The notes: generated by a model not told the origin, from the sequence alone. DNA of 64,000 bases from SIG307 sp964545045 (GCA_964545045.1 CAZJEN010000014.1:1-64000), one strand, 5' to 3'; positions 44,901 through 53,342 are shown, counted from the first letter of the stretch. Numbers and translations: made by a program.

Positions 44901-45643
44901 TCTCCCAAAGCAAAATACCGGTTCAACGCACCCAAAAACTTCGGAATGGTAGTATTTGCATGCTTCTGCGGCAATACATCTTCTCCCTCGGCAAGCTTTT
45001 GGAACAACCCAATCTCATCAAACTTTGCCGCCGCCTCAGCAAACTCCTTCCGTCCGGTCTCTTTATACAATTCGTACATGCAGTCGTTCATACCGCCGTA
45101 CTCAATCAAAAGCACACGTTCCCGCACCTCGTCGGTCCATTTTGCGGTACGCTCGTACACCCAGATACCGAGCTTTATGGCCAGCTCCAACGCCTGCGGA
45201 CGACCTCCCAGCTGATATACGGAAAGCAATCCGGAAATCACCTTATGCATGGTATACCACGGCACCCAGGCCGGTTCGCCTCTTTCCAACCGGTCAAACA
45301 ACTCCTCCGGAGAAGCAAACAAAAAACCGCTCTCCGCCTGACATGCCGAAAGCTCGCTTAATATGTAATTCAAACGTTCCTCAATATCCTTTGCCCCGGT
45401 AGCCGCATAAAGCTGCGCCAACGCAGTCATATAATGGCCCAGGGTATGTCCTGCGATTTCCGCATTTTCCCAGCCGCCCGGATAACGCTCCGCTTTCTTC
45501 GGAAGTCCCGCCGTTTCCCGGAATCCGGCCAACAACCGGTCCATATCGATACTGCGCAGATATTCCTGTTCCTTCCGGAAGGCATTCTCCAACACCGGCT
45601 CACAAAGCTCTACTTTATTCAATGAAAAATTCCGAATAACCAT
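41924..45643 (-). CDS. GH127-like domain / membrane helix / outer domain / GH25 lysozyme protein
   Basis: 1239 residues. GH127 domain (1-600) with a full site: GGNSEWEHF (acid/base E279), E297 and C299 (NCETC), C366 and C367 (FWCCTGTG; C367 the expected nucleophile). A short Lys/Ala-rich linker leads to one membrane helix (669-691), then the same outer domain as the first-listed paralogue (700-1005). A GH25 muramidase domain (1036-1235) follows, with D1039 in GVDVSKYQ and D1132/E1134 in VVFDTEE. There is no signal peptide. The basic residues before the helix place the GH127 domain inside and the lysozyme outside. First gene of the five-gene operon, with AAGGAG upstream. Known GH127 enzymes release beta-L-arabinofuranose; a wall-bound lysozyme tethered to an inside glycosidase is not an arrangement I recognise. 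Confidence 0.87.
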   Translation of the reverse strand: MVIRNFSLNKVELCEPVLENAFRKEQEYLRSIDMDRLLAGFRETAGLPKKAERYPGGWENAEIAGHTLGHYMTALAQLYAATGAKDIEERLNYILSELSACQAESGFLFASPEELFDRLERGEPAWVPWYTMHKVISGLLSVYQLGGRPQALELAIKLGIWVYERTAKWTDEVRERVLLIEYGGMNDCMYELYKETGRKEFAEAAAKFDEIGLFQKLAEGEDVLPQKHANTTIPKFLGALNRYFALGESEAFYLNAAKSFFDIVTKHHTYVTGGNSEWEHFRATGTLGKERTCCNCETCNTHNMLKLAEGLFFVTGEKRYMDFYERTFFNAVLGSQNPETGMTMYFQPMASGYFKVYSKPFEHFWCCTGTGMENFTKLNSAIYHTGENRLYVNLYVASALHDEKLNLDLIQKTDLNHFDTVSFTLTMAEEKHFTMAFRVPDWTKQRFELKVNGETADYAVQKGYILLDRNWGVEQQITLRFFPEIMLWPLPDTSYSAAATYGPFVLAASLGQSDMTTEVTGVNVTIPTKKISVRETVLVKNVSVREWFADCKKNFVKAEGDVAFFLSGTDADGELLFTPYYKHYNNRYGIYFNYVAAAGLSESELAALSKKQEEIADAAALEAQKQDVSAKALTEAARKATKTKKADKKTAGENAGTPEEKAIGKKKRALWIVLGHVAGALVLAVLLYVFAGPVGKGFSKAKGAVDGFLQKSMPGVAEVFGVSGDSEGEGTENIPPEIKKVYLEDPQGYAASCKLPEGYQAFVAELSGKEYICVEGKGLRAYYPNEVAEEGAQYIYLESLTGKAVYFWEYSFDVPESLCFVRGVHNGLGIEQYVYTENASKEGLHLLDVKTLQEHLIPDYGTSLALLADVGAYTEDGDRLIIDTMIGDVPYTFSVPRAEGSFEMSDYILHADHELVYTLEQDSIRFDSYVVSAETYLGKVTGRLTLKGSGYELTSLNFYAYAEDTFGDLAGDSVIRGITREEADKERVLITGDLGERLLVRVREEIAKHNYTAEGFVKDVAGQYTYWENGEKVSLKGVDVSKYQEKIDWNKVAADGVEFAIIRLGFRGMGTNGTCELDPYFKQNIEGAKAAGIDVGVYFFTQAKTVEEAKEEARFVIDSLKGYDITWPVVFDTEEITSYAAARANALSIETRTACAKAFLEEIKAAGYTPMLYANTRWSILDLDLAQLSDYDFWYAYYGDDIYYPYQFSMWQYTSSGMVDGIKGKADLNISFKNYGEKQ

Positions 45644-45705
45644 CGCCGAACTCCTTTCTTCTTTCGAATATTACGGGAAATCCCGCACCCTAAAATCGAT
45701 AAAAT

Positions 45706-45723
45706 TCTGACAAAAATCTGACA
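45706..45723. promoter_or_regulatory. two direct TGTCAGA repeats in the leader of the GH127 operon
   Basis: TCTGACA occurs at 45706-45712 and 45717-45723, one helical turn apart, about 25-40 bases downstream of the predicted transcription start. This could be a regulator site. Confidence 0.4.
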
Positions 45724-45751
45724 ACAGAGGGCACTTATCCATGTTATCTAT

Positions 45752-45780
45752 ATTTTATCGAAAAAAGCCCCAAAAGTCAA
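45752..45780 (-). promoter_or_regulatory. sigma-A promoter of the GH127-mutY-ispF operon
   Basis: TTGACT (45775-45780), 17-base spacer, TAAAAT (45752-45757) on the minus strand; the leader is about 100 bases. Confidence 0.8.
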
Positions 45781-45812
45781 GTCCGGCAGGCAAATTCCGC
45801 TCTTCCGTTTTG

Positions 45813-45865
45813 AAAAACAAAAGGAAAGAGACAGACTTCCCCCTTGGATAGGAAAATCTGTCTCT
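45813..45865 (-). terminator. terminator of xylB
   Basis: A perfect 9-bp outer stem (AGAGACAGA with TCTGTCTCT) extended by inner A/G-T/C pairs, followed on the minus strand by TTCCTTTTGTTTTT. Confidence 0.85.
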
Positions 45866-45938
45866 CATGCAATCATCTGTTAAAACACACGGATGTAACT
45901 CCGTTAATCCGTCTTTTCAGTTCCACTGCCCTTAGGAA

Positions 45939-47414
45939 CTAAACGGTTGCTACTGCGTCGAAGCTCTCCTTTAATGCCGGGTAAAGCTTCTTGAATACCT
46001 GATACCTTGCCTCGTACTTTGCTACAAGCTCCGGATCCGGCTCGGTGGTATCCACAACAGTGATGAACTTGTCAGCAGCCTCTTCTACGGAAGCGTACTC
46101 ACCGCAGCCTACTGCCGCAAGGATAGCTCCGCCGTAGCCCGGGCCCTCTTCGCTGTTGATGATGTCTACCTTTACATTCATGATGTTGGCCAGCATCTTT
46201 CTCCAAAGCGGGCTCTTTGCGCCGCCGCCGGTTGCACGGATGCGGTCAATCTTTACACCGAGGCTTCTTGCGATTTCAAGGGAATCACGAAGTGCATAGG
46301 TAACACCCTCAAGTACAGCCTGAGTCATGTCTGCTCTGGTGGAATCCATGGTAAGACCGATGAAGCAGCCTCTTGCGTTCGGGTTGTTGTGCGGGGTTCT
46401 CTCACCCATTAAGTACGGCAGGTAATAAACGTGGTTCTCACCGAGGGTGGTGATTGCCTTCTGCTCCTCTGCGTAATTCTTGGTGCCGATGATTTCGTCC
46501 ATCCACCACTTATTGGAGGATGCTGCGGAAAGCATACAGCCCATGAGGTGGAACTTACCGTTTGCATGAGCAAACATATGTAAAGCGTTCTGATCGTCTA
46601 CTGCGAACTTGTCACATGCGATAAATACCGTACCGGAGGTACCCAGGGAAACGATACACATACCGTCCTTGGTGGTACCGGTACCGATTGCACCTGCTGC
46701 GTTGTCGCCTGCACCTGCGATAATCTTAACATCGGTAGAGAAACCGAGACGCTCTGCCATTGCCGGGGTCAGGGTACCTACTACATCAAAGCTGTCGTAA
46801 ATCTTAGCCAGCTGCTCTTCCTTGATACCGCAAATCTCAAGCATTTCCTTGGACCAGCACTTGTGCTCAACGTCCATCAAAAGCATACCTGCAGCATCGG
46901 AAGCATCGGTGCAATGTACACCGGAAAGAAGGTATGCAAGGTAGTCCTTCGGAAGCATAATCTTCTTAATCTTTGCAAAGTTATCCGGCTCGTTCTTCTT
47001 CACCCAGAGAATCTTCGGAGCGGTGAAACCGGTCAATGCCATATTAGCGGTGTAAGAGGAAATCTTCTCACGACCGATGGTCTTGTTGAGGTAATCACAC
47101 TCTTCCTGGGTTCTGCCGTCGTTCCAAAGGATAGCCGGACGAATTACCTTATCGTTCTCATCTAAGATAACAAGACCGTGCATCTGTCCGCCGAAGCTGA
47201 TACCGGCTAACTTGCTCTTGTCGAGACCGTCAAAAATCTCTGCAATACCGCTCTCAAAGCCTGCGAACCAATCCTCCGGATTCTGCTCGGACCAGCCCGG
47301 CTTCGGGAAGGACAAACCGTACTCACGGCTTGCGGTCTTCACAATCTTACCGTCACTCTCCATCAGCACAAGCTTAACGGAGGAGGTACCTAAATCTACG
47401 CCTAAATAATACAT
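45939..47414 (-). CDS. xylB: xylulokinase
   Basis: Phosphorylates D-xylulose with ATP, feeding the pentose phosphate pathway. 491 residues, FGGY family: YLGVDLGTSSVKLVLM, ISFGGQMHGLVILD (the QMHG of xylulokinases), the catalytic Asp in AGAGDNAAGAIGTG, and ATGGGAKSPLWRKM. A strong promoter and its own terminator make it a single-gene unit. No xylose isomerase or transporter is in the window. It lies beside the GH127 operon, whose family acts on pentosides, but they are transcribed separately. Confidence 0.95.
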   Translation of the reverse strand: MYYLGVDLGTSSVKLVLMESDGKIVKTASREYGLSFPKPGWSEQNPEDWFAGFESGIAEIFDGLDKSKLAGISFGGQMHGLVILDENDKVIRPAILWNDGRTQEECDYLNKTIGREKISSYTANMALTGFTAPKILWVKKNEPDNFAKIKKIMLPKDYLAYLLSGVHCTDASDAAGMLLMDVEHKCWSKEMLEICGIKEEQLAKIYDSFDVVGTLTPAMAERLGFSTDVKIIAGAGDNAAGAIGTGTTKDGMCIVSLGTSGTVFIACDKFAVDDQNALHMFAHANGKFHLMGCMLSAASSNKWWMDEIIGTKNYAEEQKAITTLGENHVYYLPYLMGERTPHNNPNARGCFIGLTMDSTRADMTQAVLEGVTYALRDSLEIARSLGVKIDRIRATGGGAKSPLWRKMLANIMNVKVDIINSEEGPGYGGAILAAVGCGEYASVEEAADKFITVVDTTEPDPELVAKYEARYQVFKKLYPALKESFDAVATV

Positions 47415-47435
47415 TTCTTTCTCCTTTCTTCGCCC

Positions 47436-47458
47436 TTGCGTTTCTATCTTTTACGCAA
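47436..47458. promoter_or_regulatory. palindrome between xylB promoter and ribosome site
   Basis: TTGCGT and ACGCAA flank 11 bases, lying about 8-30 bases downstream of the predicted transcription start. It is an operator candidate; it does not match the XylR operator. Confidence 0.4.
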
Positions 47459-47472
47459 AGCACCTTAGTTTA

Positions 47473-47501
47473 ATAATACCAATGAAGAAGGGGACTGTCA
47501 A
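47473..47501 (-). promoter_or_regulatory. strong sigma-A promoter of xylB
   Basis: Consensus TTGACA (47496-47501), 17-base spacer, TATTAT (47473-47478). The -35 overlaps the last codons of the upstream MutS-like gene. Confidence 0.88.
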
Positions 47502-49096
47502 TGATTTTTTCTCAACACCTCGTCATATAAATCCAACCCATAGCTGGTCAGCTCCGGCTCCTGCTCAATCATGCGGTAGGTACGCTCTCCGTCCTCCTTA
47601 CGCTCTGCGGAAAGGAACATGGCATGCTCCGGCTGTTTCGCATAACAGCTCTGGGCGAAGGCCAGCAAATGGGTTACCATCATCACCCGCACACCGCGCT
47701 CGTAAAGGGCCGTGGTAATGTCCTCCGCAATGATGGAGCCTTCCTTCTCCGTGGTGGTAGCAAAGGATTCGTTTAAGAACAGTACGGAATCCTTGGTCAG
47801 GTTGTCGATGATACGGTCCATTCTGCCCAGCTCCTCGTCCAGACGACCGCTGTTCATGGCACTGTCCTCACGACGGGTAAAGTGGGTAAACACCCTGCTG
47901 TACAATCCGCTGGCAAAGCTCTTTGCCGGAACAAACAAGCCGCACTGCAGCATAATCTGGGCAATCCCGATGCTGCGGAGGTAGGTGGACTTACCGCCCT
48001 GGTTGGCACCGGTTACCACCAGCAAATGCTTATCGTTTGCACACAAGGAATTATCTACCGGACAACGCAAGGTATTGATGGCCAGACTCAGCTCCACCAG
48101 ACCTTCAAACCGGATATCCTTCCGGTCGATAATTTCCGGGAAACAGATGTCCACATTCATCCGCTTCATTCTGCGGTATAAATTGGCTGCACCCATTAAG
48201 AACGCCGCCTGGGAATGGAGCTTCTGGAAAAAGTTCGCCTGCTCTTCCAGAAAGGCTTCAAAGTGACGCATGATGCCGCCCAGGACCGCATTTTTTATAT
48301 CATAAATATCCTGCAACAGATTTTGGTTTTCGCCCTCAAATACCAGCTCCTCCACCGTAAATAACTGCTTACAAAACTTTCCGAACCGGTCCACGGCAGT
48401 TTTCAAAAAGCTCAAATCGATTTTATTGGATACCCGGATATCGGTCAGTGTCATGGAGGACATAAAAAGCCCCGGTCCCAAAGATGCCTGCACATCAATG
48501 ATTCCGTCCGTCAGGGTGGAACGCAAATCCTTTACCACCTTTTCCAGACCAATCATAAAGTCCGAGGAATACTCATCAAAAAACGTATCCTTAAAAGCCT
48601 GCATTTCCGGGGTAACAAAGTGAAGGCTCCAACGCTGCAGGCTCTCGCTTACCCGAGTCAAATGATGCACCATACACTCCAGATATTCGATATTTGCCAC
48701 ATTGCGCCGTCCCAAATCCGTGCCGCTGCCGTAGCCCTGTTTTTTCTTCGCCATGGCGTATTTGTTGATATCCTCCACAGCGGCTTTGATTCTGGAATAA
48801 AACTCCTCCATCCGGTCGTAGTTGGAAATGGCTTCCTTTACCATCTGCTGACGGTAATGTACCTCTTCCGGCGTTGTAAGCGGTGTCAGCATGACACGCT
48901 GCATCATGGCCATAATCTCATGATTCCGCTCCCCTGCTACCTGCACGGTTTTTCCGGACTGGGCTTCTTCATCGTAAAGAGATGCCGCTGCACGGAACAA
49001 AATATGTAAATTTAAGTCCTTTATGATTTCTTCCCGGTCAAAATAGAATTTGTCTTTTCCCCATTCTCTGTCGGGATACAATAACGTTACCTTCAT
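47498..49096 (-). CDS. MutS-like ATPase, second of a coupled pair
   Basis: 532 residues. The C-terminal third is the MutS family ATPase: Walker A TGANQGGKST (362-371) and Walker B SVLFLNESF (437-445), in which Asn replaces the usual Asp before the catalytic Glu. The N-terminal mismatch-binding domain with the Phe-x-Glu wedge of MutS1 is absent; instead helical core/lever-like sequence precedes the ATPase. It should bind DNA junctions or another structure rather than mismatches. Its ATG overlaps the stop of the upstream MutS-like gene by four bases, which suggests a heterodimer. Role unknown. Confidence 0.82.
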   Translation of the reverse strand: MKVTLLYPDREWGKDKFYFDREEIIKDLNLHILFRAAASLYDEEAQSGKTVQVAGERNHEIMAMMQRVMLTPLTTPEEVHYRQQMVKEAISNYDRMEEFYSRIKAAVEDINKYAMAKKKQGYGSGTDLGRRNVANIEYLECMVHHLTRVSESLQRWSLHFVTPEMQAFKDTFFDEYSSDFMIGLEKVVKDLRSTLTDGIIDVQASLGPGLFMSSMTLTDIRVSNKIDLSFLKTAVDRFGKFCKQLFTVEELVFEGENQNLLQDIYDIKNAVLGGIMRHFEAFLEEQANFFQKLHSQAAFLMGAANLYRRMKRMNVDICFPEIIDRKDIRFEGLVELSLAINTLRCPVDNSLCANDKHLLVVTGANQGGKSTYLRSIGIAQIMLQCGLFVPAKSFASGLYSRVFTHFTRREDSAMNSGRLDEELGRMDRIIDNLTKDSVLFLNESFATTTEKEGSIIAEDITTALYERGVRVMMVTHLLAFAQSCYAKQPEHAMFLSAERKEDGERTYRMIEQEPELTSYGLDLYDEVLRKNH

Positions 49097-50658
49097 TTTG
49101 TAAGCCCTCCCTCATCCAGTCGTTTGCACAATTCCTCATAGCCCAGGTGATGCTTATCCACAATATCGCCGGCATAGCCCACACCCTCCGCTTCTTTTCT
49201 CGCAACACGGAAGGTGCGCTTCTTGTGGTCCTTCTCATCCGCCAAAGCTACCAGGCTTGCCACATCGTCACCGGCCTTGGAAAGCTCCGCAATGTGGGTG
49301 ACATATACACCGAGACAGCCCTGATCCGCAAAGTGACGGATGACTCTCTGTCCCATAACAAAAGCATCGTAGGTTGCCGCCGTGGTGAACAACTCATTCA
49401 GAATGATAAAGCTGTTTCCCTGCTTTTCCTGCATCATCGGCTTTAGGCGTACCAGCTCCTCCTGCAGCTTACCCCGGCCGCTCTCCAAGCTTTCCTCCAC
49501 GGAAAAGTGAGTCAAAAGATTCTCAAAGAACGGTAATACCGCCGATTCCGCCGGTGCCGTAAGTCCCATCATGGCAAAATATACCAGCTGTCCTAAGCTT
49601 CTTGCAAAGGTGGTTTTTCCGCCCTGGTTCGGTCCGGTTACTACAAAGAATTTTTCTCCTTCTCTGTACTGCACGGAGTTGCTGACAACCTCCAAATCCG
49701 CAAAGCGGTTCTTTCTGGCCAGCGCCAAATCGTACACCTCATGGGCTACAAAGGCACTGCCGCCGTTTTGTACCTTCGGCTCACAGAATACGCAGCCTCT
49801 GGCTTCCATATCCTTCTGGAACATGGAGTAGGCCAGATAATACTGTACCTCCTCCTCCACACGATACATCTTTTCTTCGATAATCTCCGCAAACTTTTTG
49901 TAGAACTTCTCCAGCTCCTTAAAGAAATCCGGACGTTTCTTCCGGTACATACGAACAATTTCCGATTCCAAAAAGCCCAATTCCTCGTTTGCCAAAAAAG
50001 GACTGGCAATCAAATAGTCATACAGAATCCCGTCCGAAGTCGTCCGATCGGAAAACTTCTGCGGAAACAGTCTCTTTAAATGATCGAAATAATACAGCTC
50101 TCTCTGCTGGGTTCTTACCTTTAATTTGGTTCCGTCAATACTTAACTCGAATCGGAGTGTGGACAGCATCCCCTTTATTTTTTCTTTTTCCTTGCGACAC
50201 TCTTCCCACAGCTTTTTGCCGCAAATCTCCTCTACAAAACCGAGAAGATCCGCAAGTCCCTTTGCCTCCGGCTTTGCACCTGCAAGGGTTTCCCGAAGCA
50301 ACTCCACGCCGTCCGTAAACTCGCTGACCGCATTGAACCAGTACATCTGATACTGCTGCTTATTCTCCGCCTTTTCGTGAAGATCCTTATATTTTCTCGT
50401 CTCCCTCATCTTAAACGAAAACGTGTCCAACGACTTTTCCAGATGCTTTCCTCTGATTTCCCGGTAAATCGCCTGGCGATAGCACACCGTTTCGTAATCC
50501 TTCGGCAGCCGGTAATACAGCTTCCGAATCTCATAATCATCTACATTGTTCTGCAATTCCCTGACAATCTGATTGAGATTAAGGTCGATAAAAAACTCCG
50601 GCATCCCCGAGCTTTCCACGTCTTCCGTAAACTCACATTCCAATAAACCCGAATACAT
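49093..50658 (-). CDS. MutS-like ATPase, first of a coupled pair
   Basis: 521 residues with Walker A TGPNQGGKTT (341-350) and Walker B SFIILNELF (416-424), again Asn-Glu instead of Asp-Glu. Like its partner it lacks the mismatch-recognition and Smr nuclease domains, so it is neither MutS1 nor MutS2. The two proteins are paralogous only in the ATPase part. GGGAGG precedes the ATG. A promoter whose -35 lies in the loop of the preceding terminator drives the pair. Confidence 0.82.
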   Translation of the reverse strand: MYSGLLECEFTEDVESSGMPEFFIDLNLNQIVRELQNNVDDYEIRKLYYRLPKDYETVCYRQAIYREIRGKHLEKSLDTFSFKMRETRKYKDLHEKAENKQQYQMYWFNAVSEFTDGVELLRETLAGAKPEAKGLADLLGFVEEICGKKLWEECRKEKEKIKGMLSTLRFELSIDGTKLKVRTQQRELYYFDHLKRLFPQKFSDRTTSDGILYDYLIASPFLANEELGFLESEIVRMYRKKRPDFFKELEKFYKKFAEIIEEKMYRVEEEVQYYLAYSMFQKDMEARGCVFCEPKVQNGGSAFVAHEVYDLALARKNRFADLEVVSNSVQYREGEKFFVVTGPNQGGKTTFARSLGQLVYFAMMGLTAPAESAVLPFFENLLTHFSVEESLESGRGKLQEELVRLKPMMQEKQGNSFIILNELFTTAATYDAFVMGQRVIRHFADQGCLGVYVTHIAELSKAGDDVASLVALADEKDHKKRTFRVARKEAEGVGYAGDIVDKHHLGYEELCKRLDEGGLTK

Positions 50659-50695
50659 AAATACCTCCCATTCACACGAATTTCAGTTCATTTTC

Positions 50696-50724
50696 AGTAT
50701 AAAATTTCCCCGGTGCCATGTCAA
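50696..50724 (-). promoter_or_regulatory. promoter of the MutS-like pair, nested in a terminator
   Basis: Consensus TTGACA (50719-50724) in the loop of the hairpin, 17-base spacer formed by its distal arm, and TATACT (50696-50701). Confidence 0.8.
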
Positions 50725-50738
50725 TAACACCGGGGAAA
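50705..50738 (-). terminator. terminator of the second glycan operon
   Basis: A perfect 11-bp stem (TTTCCCCGGTG with CACCGGGGAAA), 12-base loop, followed on the minus strand by TTTTATAC. It lies 59 bases after the helicase stop. Confidence 0.88.
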
Positions 50739-50796
50739 TATTAACAATCTGTTCTATTTTTGTACATATATTGCAAAACATTTTCTATGGTTTTCG

Positions 50797-53280
50797 TCAT
50801 TTTTCGGACGACTCCTCTTGTCTCCAAAAGGCTTCCAACCGGTCGCTTAAAGAAGACAAAGTTACCGTCTCGTAAGGATACCACTCTTTCGGAAACAGGG
50901 ATGCGTACTGATTTCCCGCAAACCGGTCATCCAATAAAAGAATCGCACCCGTATCCTCCATGGTCCGGATAACCCTTCCCGCCGCCTGCTGGACCTTGTT
51001 CATGCCTGGGTACAGGTACGCACAGGAAAATCCGTCCCTTCCGCTCTCCTGCTGCTCATCGTAGTATCGCCGGAACAGCTCCCGCTCATCACATACCAAA
51101 GGCAGTCCGGTTCCTACAATCACCGCTCCGATGAGACGCTCGCCCTTTAAATCGATGCCTTCTCCGAAAATACCGCCCAGCACGCACAGGCCGATATGGG
51201 TCCCGTCGGTTTCCTCCGCGAACTCTGCCAAAAACGCTTCCCGTTCGGCTTCGGTCATGTTCGTTTTCTGCTTATGAAGGACAGTCGTTCCCGTTTCGGT
51301 CAGTCGCTCCTCCAGCACCGCCGCCACATCCTGCAGCATCTTATAAGAGGAAAAGAACACGAAATAATTCCCTTGCTTTGCCTCCGTAAATTTCAGAATA
51401 TAGTCCGCCGCCTTTTCGTACATACGTCGTCCTCTGTTGGCATACCGGAAGTTCACGTCACAGCCCACCATTACAAGGCGCTGCTCTTTTGAAAAAGGAG
51501 ACGGTACATAAATGGCATAGTCTTCTTCGGTACCGCCCAGCTCCTCCATGTAATACCGTACCGGAAGTAGCGTCGCCGAAAAGAACACCGCACTTTTTCC
51601 TTTTTTCAGCTGTTCCGCCAAAGCTCTCGCCGGCTGCATGCACTGCACCCTCGCATAGAAGGAACCGTCCTCTCCGTAGGAGGTATAGAACCGGTAATCC
51701 GTGTCGGCAAAATCGTACATAGCAAGAAAATGCCGTGCCTCAAAATAAAGGTTTAATACCGCATCCCGCTCATTTCCCGGGCGTTTATCATCCTTTAGGT
51801 ACTCCTCACATTCCGTCATCAGTCTGGTAAGACACATGGCAAGCGGTCCGAACTCGGTATGCTCCGCAAAGGAATCGCATTCCCTCTTTAATCGAAGCAG
51901 CTCCTTGTTGCAGGCCTCCAGACGTTTGGTCAGCTTCGGCATCTGTTTCCCGAGAAGACGCTTTACACTTAAGAATTCTTCCTTCCAAAGCGTTCCGCTA
52001 TACATTTCCCTCGCCCGCTCCGGCAGGTTATGAGCCTCATCAACCAAAAAGACGTAATTATTCTTTCCATCTCCCGCAAAGAATCGTTTTAATGCCACCG
52101 TCGGGTCAAAGACATAGTTGTAATCGCAAATCACCGCATCCGCCCAAAGGGTCAGGTCAAGACAAAACTCAAACGGACACACCGTATGTTTTTCCGCATA
52201 GGCTTCAATCAATTCTCTCGTAATATTTTTCTCATTAGTCAACATATCAAAGAGCGCATCGTTTACCCTATCGAAATGCCCCTTGGCCCGTGGGCAGGTA
52301 AAAGGATTACACTCCGGCTTTTCCAGCACACAAATCTTTTCTTTTGCCGTAATGGTCACAGTTTTAAACATCAGTCCACGGTCCGCCAAAAGAGAAAAAG
52401 TCTCCTCCGCCACCGTCCGGACGATGGTCTTTGCCGTCAGATAAAAAAGCTTTTCCGTCAGCCCTTCCCCCACCGCTTTTACGGATGGAAACACCGTAGA
52501 AATAGTTTTCCCGACACCGGTAGGTGCCATGGCAAACAACTTCTTCTCCCTCAGAATGGAGCGATACACGCCCGCAGTAAAGTCACGTTGTCCCTCTCTG
52601 TACGGGAACGGAAACTGTAATTCCTTTGCGGAAGCATTGCGCAGCTTTTTCCAGCGACGCTCCCAAACCGCCCATTTGGCATATTCCTTGATTAAGGCAT
52701 CAAACCAGCCGGTCAGTTCCTCTGCGGAAAGTTCTTCATTAAAATATTTGATCGTTTCGGTCTCGATGTTGCAGTAAGTGAGACGAATCCCGAAAGAAGC
52801 GGTTCTTTCGAGCTTTCCTTCTTTTATGCCAAGCATACAGGCATAACACCGGGCCTGGGCCAGATGTACCTGCTCCGGCTTTTGTATCTGATTTACATCC
52901 CGATAAGAGCATTTAATCTCGTCAATTATGAAACTGTCATCCTGATTTCGAATCACGCCGTCAGCTCTTCCTTCCACCACAAGAAGAAAGCTTTCATCAC
53001 CGTCCGACAGCGGAATTTCTACAGACAGCGGCACCTCCGCCGTGTAATTGCTCCCCATTCTTTTCTGAATCTTACGGTGTAACCGGCTGCCCGCCTGCAT
53101 GGCATCCGCGTCCATACGACCGCTTCCGCTCTCCAAATCTCCCGAACGCATAATAAACTCCACCAGGGTGCGTACGGAGACCTTGACCTTATCTGCAATC
53201 GGTTTCGACTCAGACTCCTCTGTCGGCTTAGACAATTCCGCCGGTTCTTCTTTGGTTTTCTTTGCTCGTTTTCCCGGCAT
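50797..53280 (-). CDS. XPD/DinG-type Fe-S helicase with N-terminal PD-(D/E)XK nuclease domain
   Basis: 827 residues from the ATG at 53280 (AAGGAGGTG seven bases upstream). Residues about 30-220 form a Cas4/RecB-like nuclease domain: VVEGRADGVIRN, then FIIDEIKCSYRD. The helicase has Walker A MAPTGVGKT, cysteines of the iron-sulphur site (ICVLEKPECNPFTCP and TVCPFEFC), DEAH box VFLVDEAHNL and motif VI QAAGRVIRT. It is probably a DNA repair helicase-nuclease; the same fusion is widespread in Bacillota. It is transcribed as the last gene of the glycan operon, starting 62 bases after the ABC transporter, which looks accidental rather than functional. Confidence 0.88.
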   Translation of the reverse strand: MPGKRAKKTKEEPAELSKPTEESESKPIADKVKVSVRTLVEFIMRSGDLESGSGRMDADAMQAGSRLHRKIQKRMGSNYTAEVPLSVEIPLSDGDESFLLVVEGRADGVIRNQDDSFIIDEIKCSYRDVNQIQKPEQVHLAQARCYACMLGIKEGKLERTASFGIRLTYCNIETETIKYFNEELSAEELTGWFDALIKEYAKWAVWERRWKKLRNASAKELQFPFPYREGQRDFTAGVYRSILREKKLFAMAPTGVGKTISTVFPSVKAVGEGLTEKLFYLTAKTIVRTVAEETFSLLADRGLMFKTVTITAKEKICVLEKPECNPFTCPRAKGHFDRVNDALFDMLTNEKNITRELIEAYAEKHTVCPFEFCLDLTLWADAVICDYNYVFDPTVALKRFFAGDGKNNYVFLVDEAHNLPERAREMYSGTLWKEEFLSVKRLLGKQMPKLTKRLEACNKELLRLKRECDSFAEHTEFGPLAMCLTRLMTECEEYLKDDKRPGNERDAVLNLYFEARHFLAMYDFADTDYRFYTSYGEDGSFYARVQCMQPARALAEQLKKGKSAVFFSATLLPVRYYMEELGGTEEDYAIYVPSPFSKEQRLVMVGCDVNFRYANRGRRMYEKAADYILKFTEAKQGNYFVFFSSYKMLQDVAAVLEERLTETGTTVLHKQKTNMTEAEREAFLAEFAEETDGTHIGLCVLGGIFGEGIDLKGERLIGAVIVGTGLPLVCDERELFRRYYDEQQESGRDGFSCAYLYPGMNKVQQAAGRVIRTMEDTGAILLLDDRFAGNQYASLFPKEWYPYETVTLSSLSDRLEAFWRQEESSEK

Positions 53281-53342
53281 CCGGTTCACCTCCTTCCGCT
53301 CCCTACTGCAGTTTTGTCTGCACAATCCCAAAACAGGTTGTA

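Noticed and set aside
47436..47458. XylR operator before xylB
   Set aside because: The palindrome does not match the known XylR operator; kept only as an unnamed candidate.
50797..53280. Cas4 gene because of the N-terminal nuclease motif
   Set aside because: The domain is fused to an XPD/DinG helicase, a common non-CRISPR arrangement, and no other cas gene is present.
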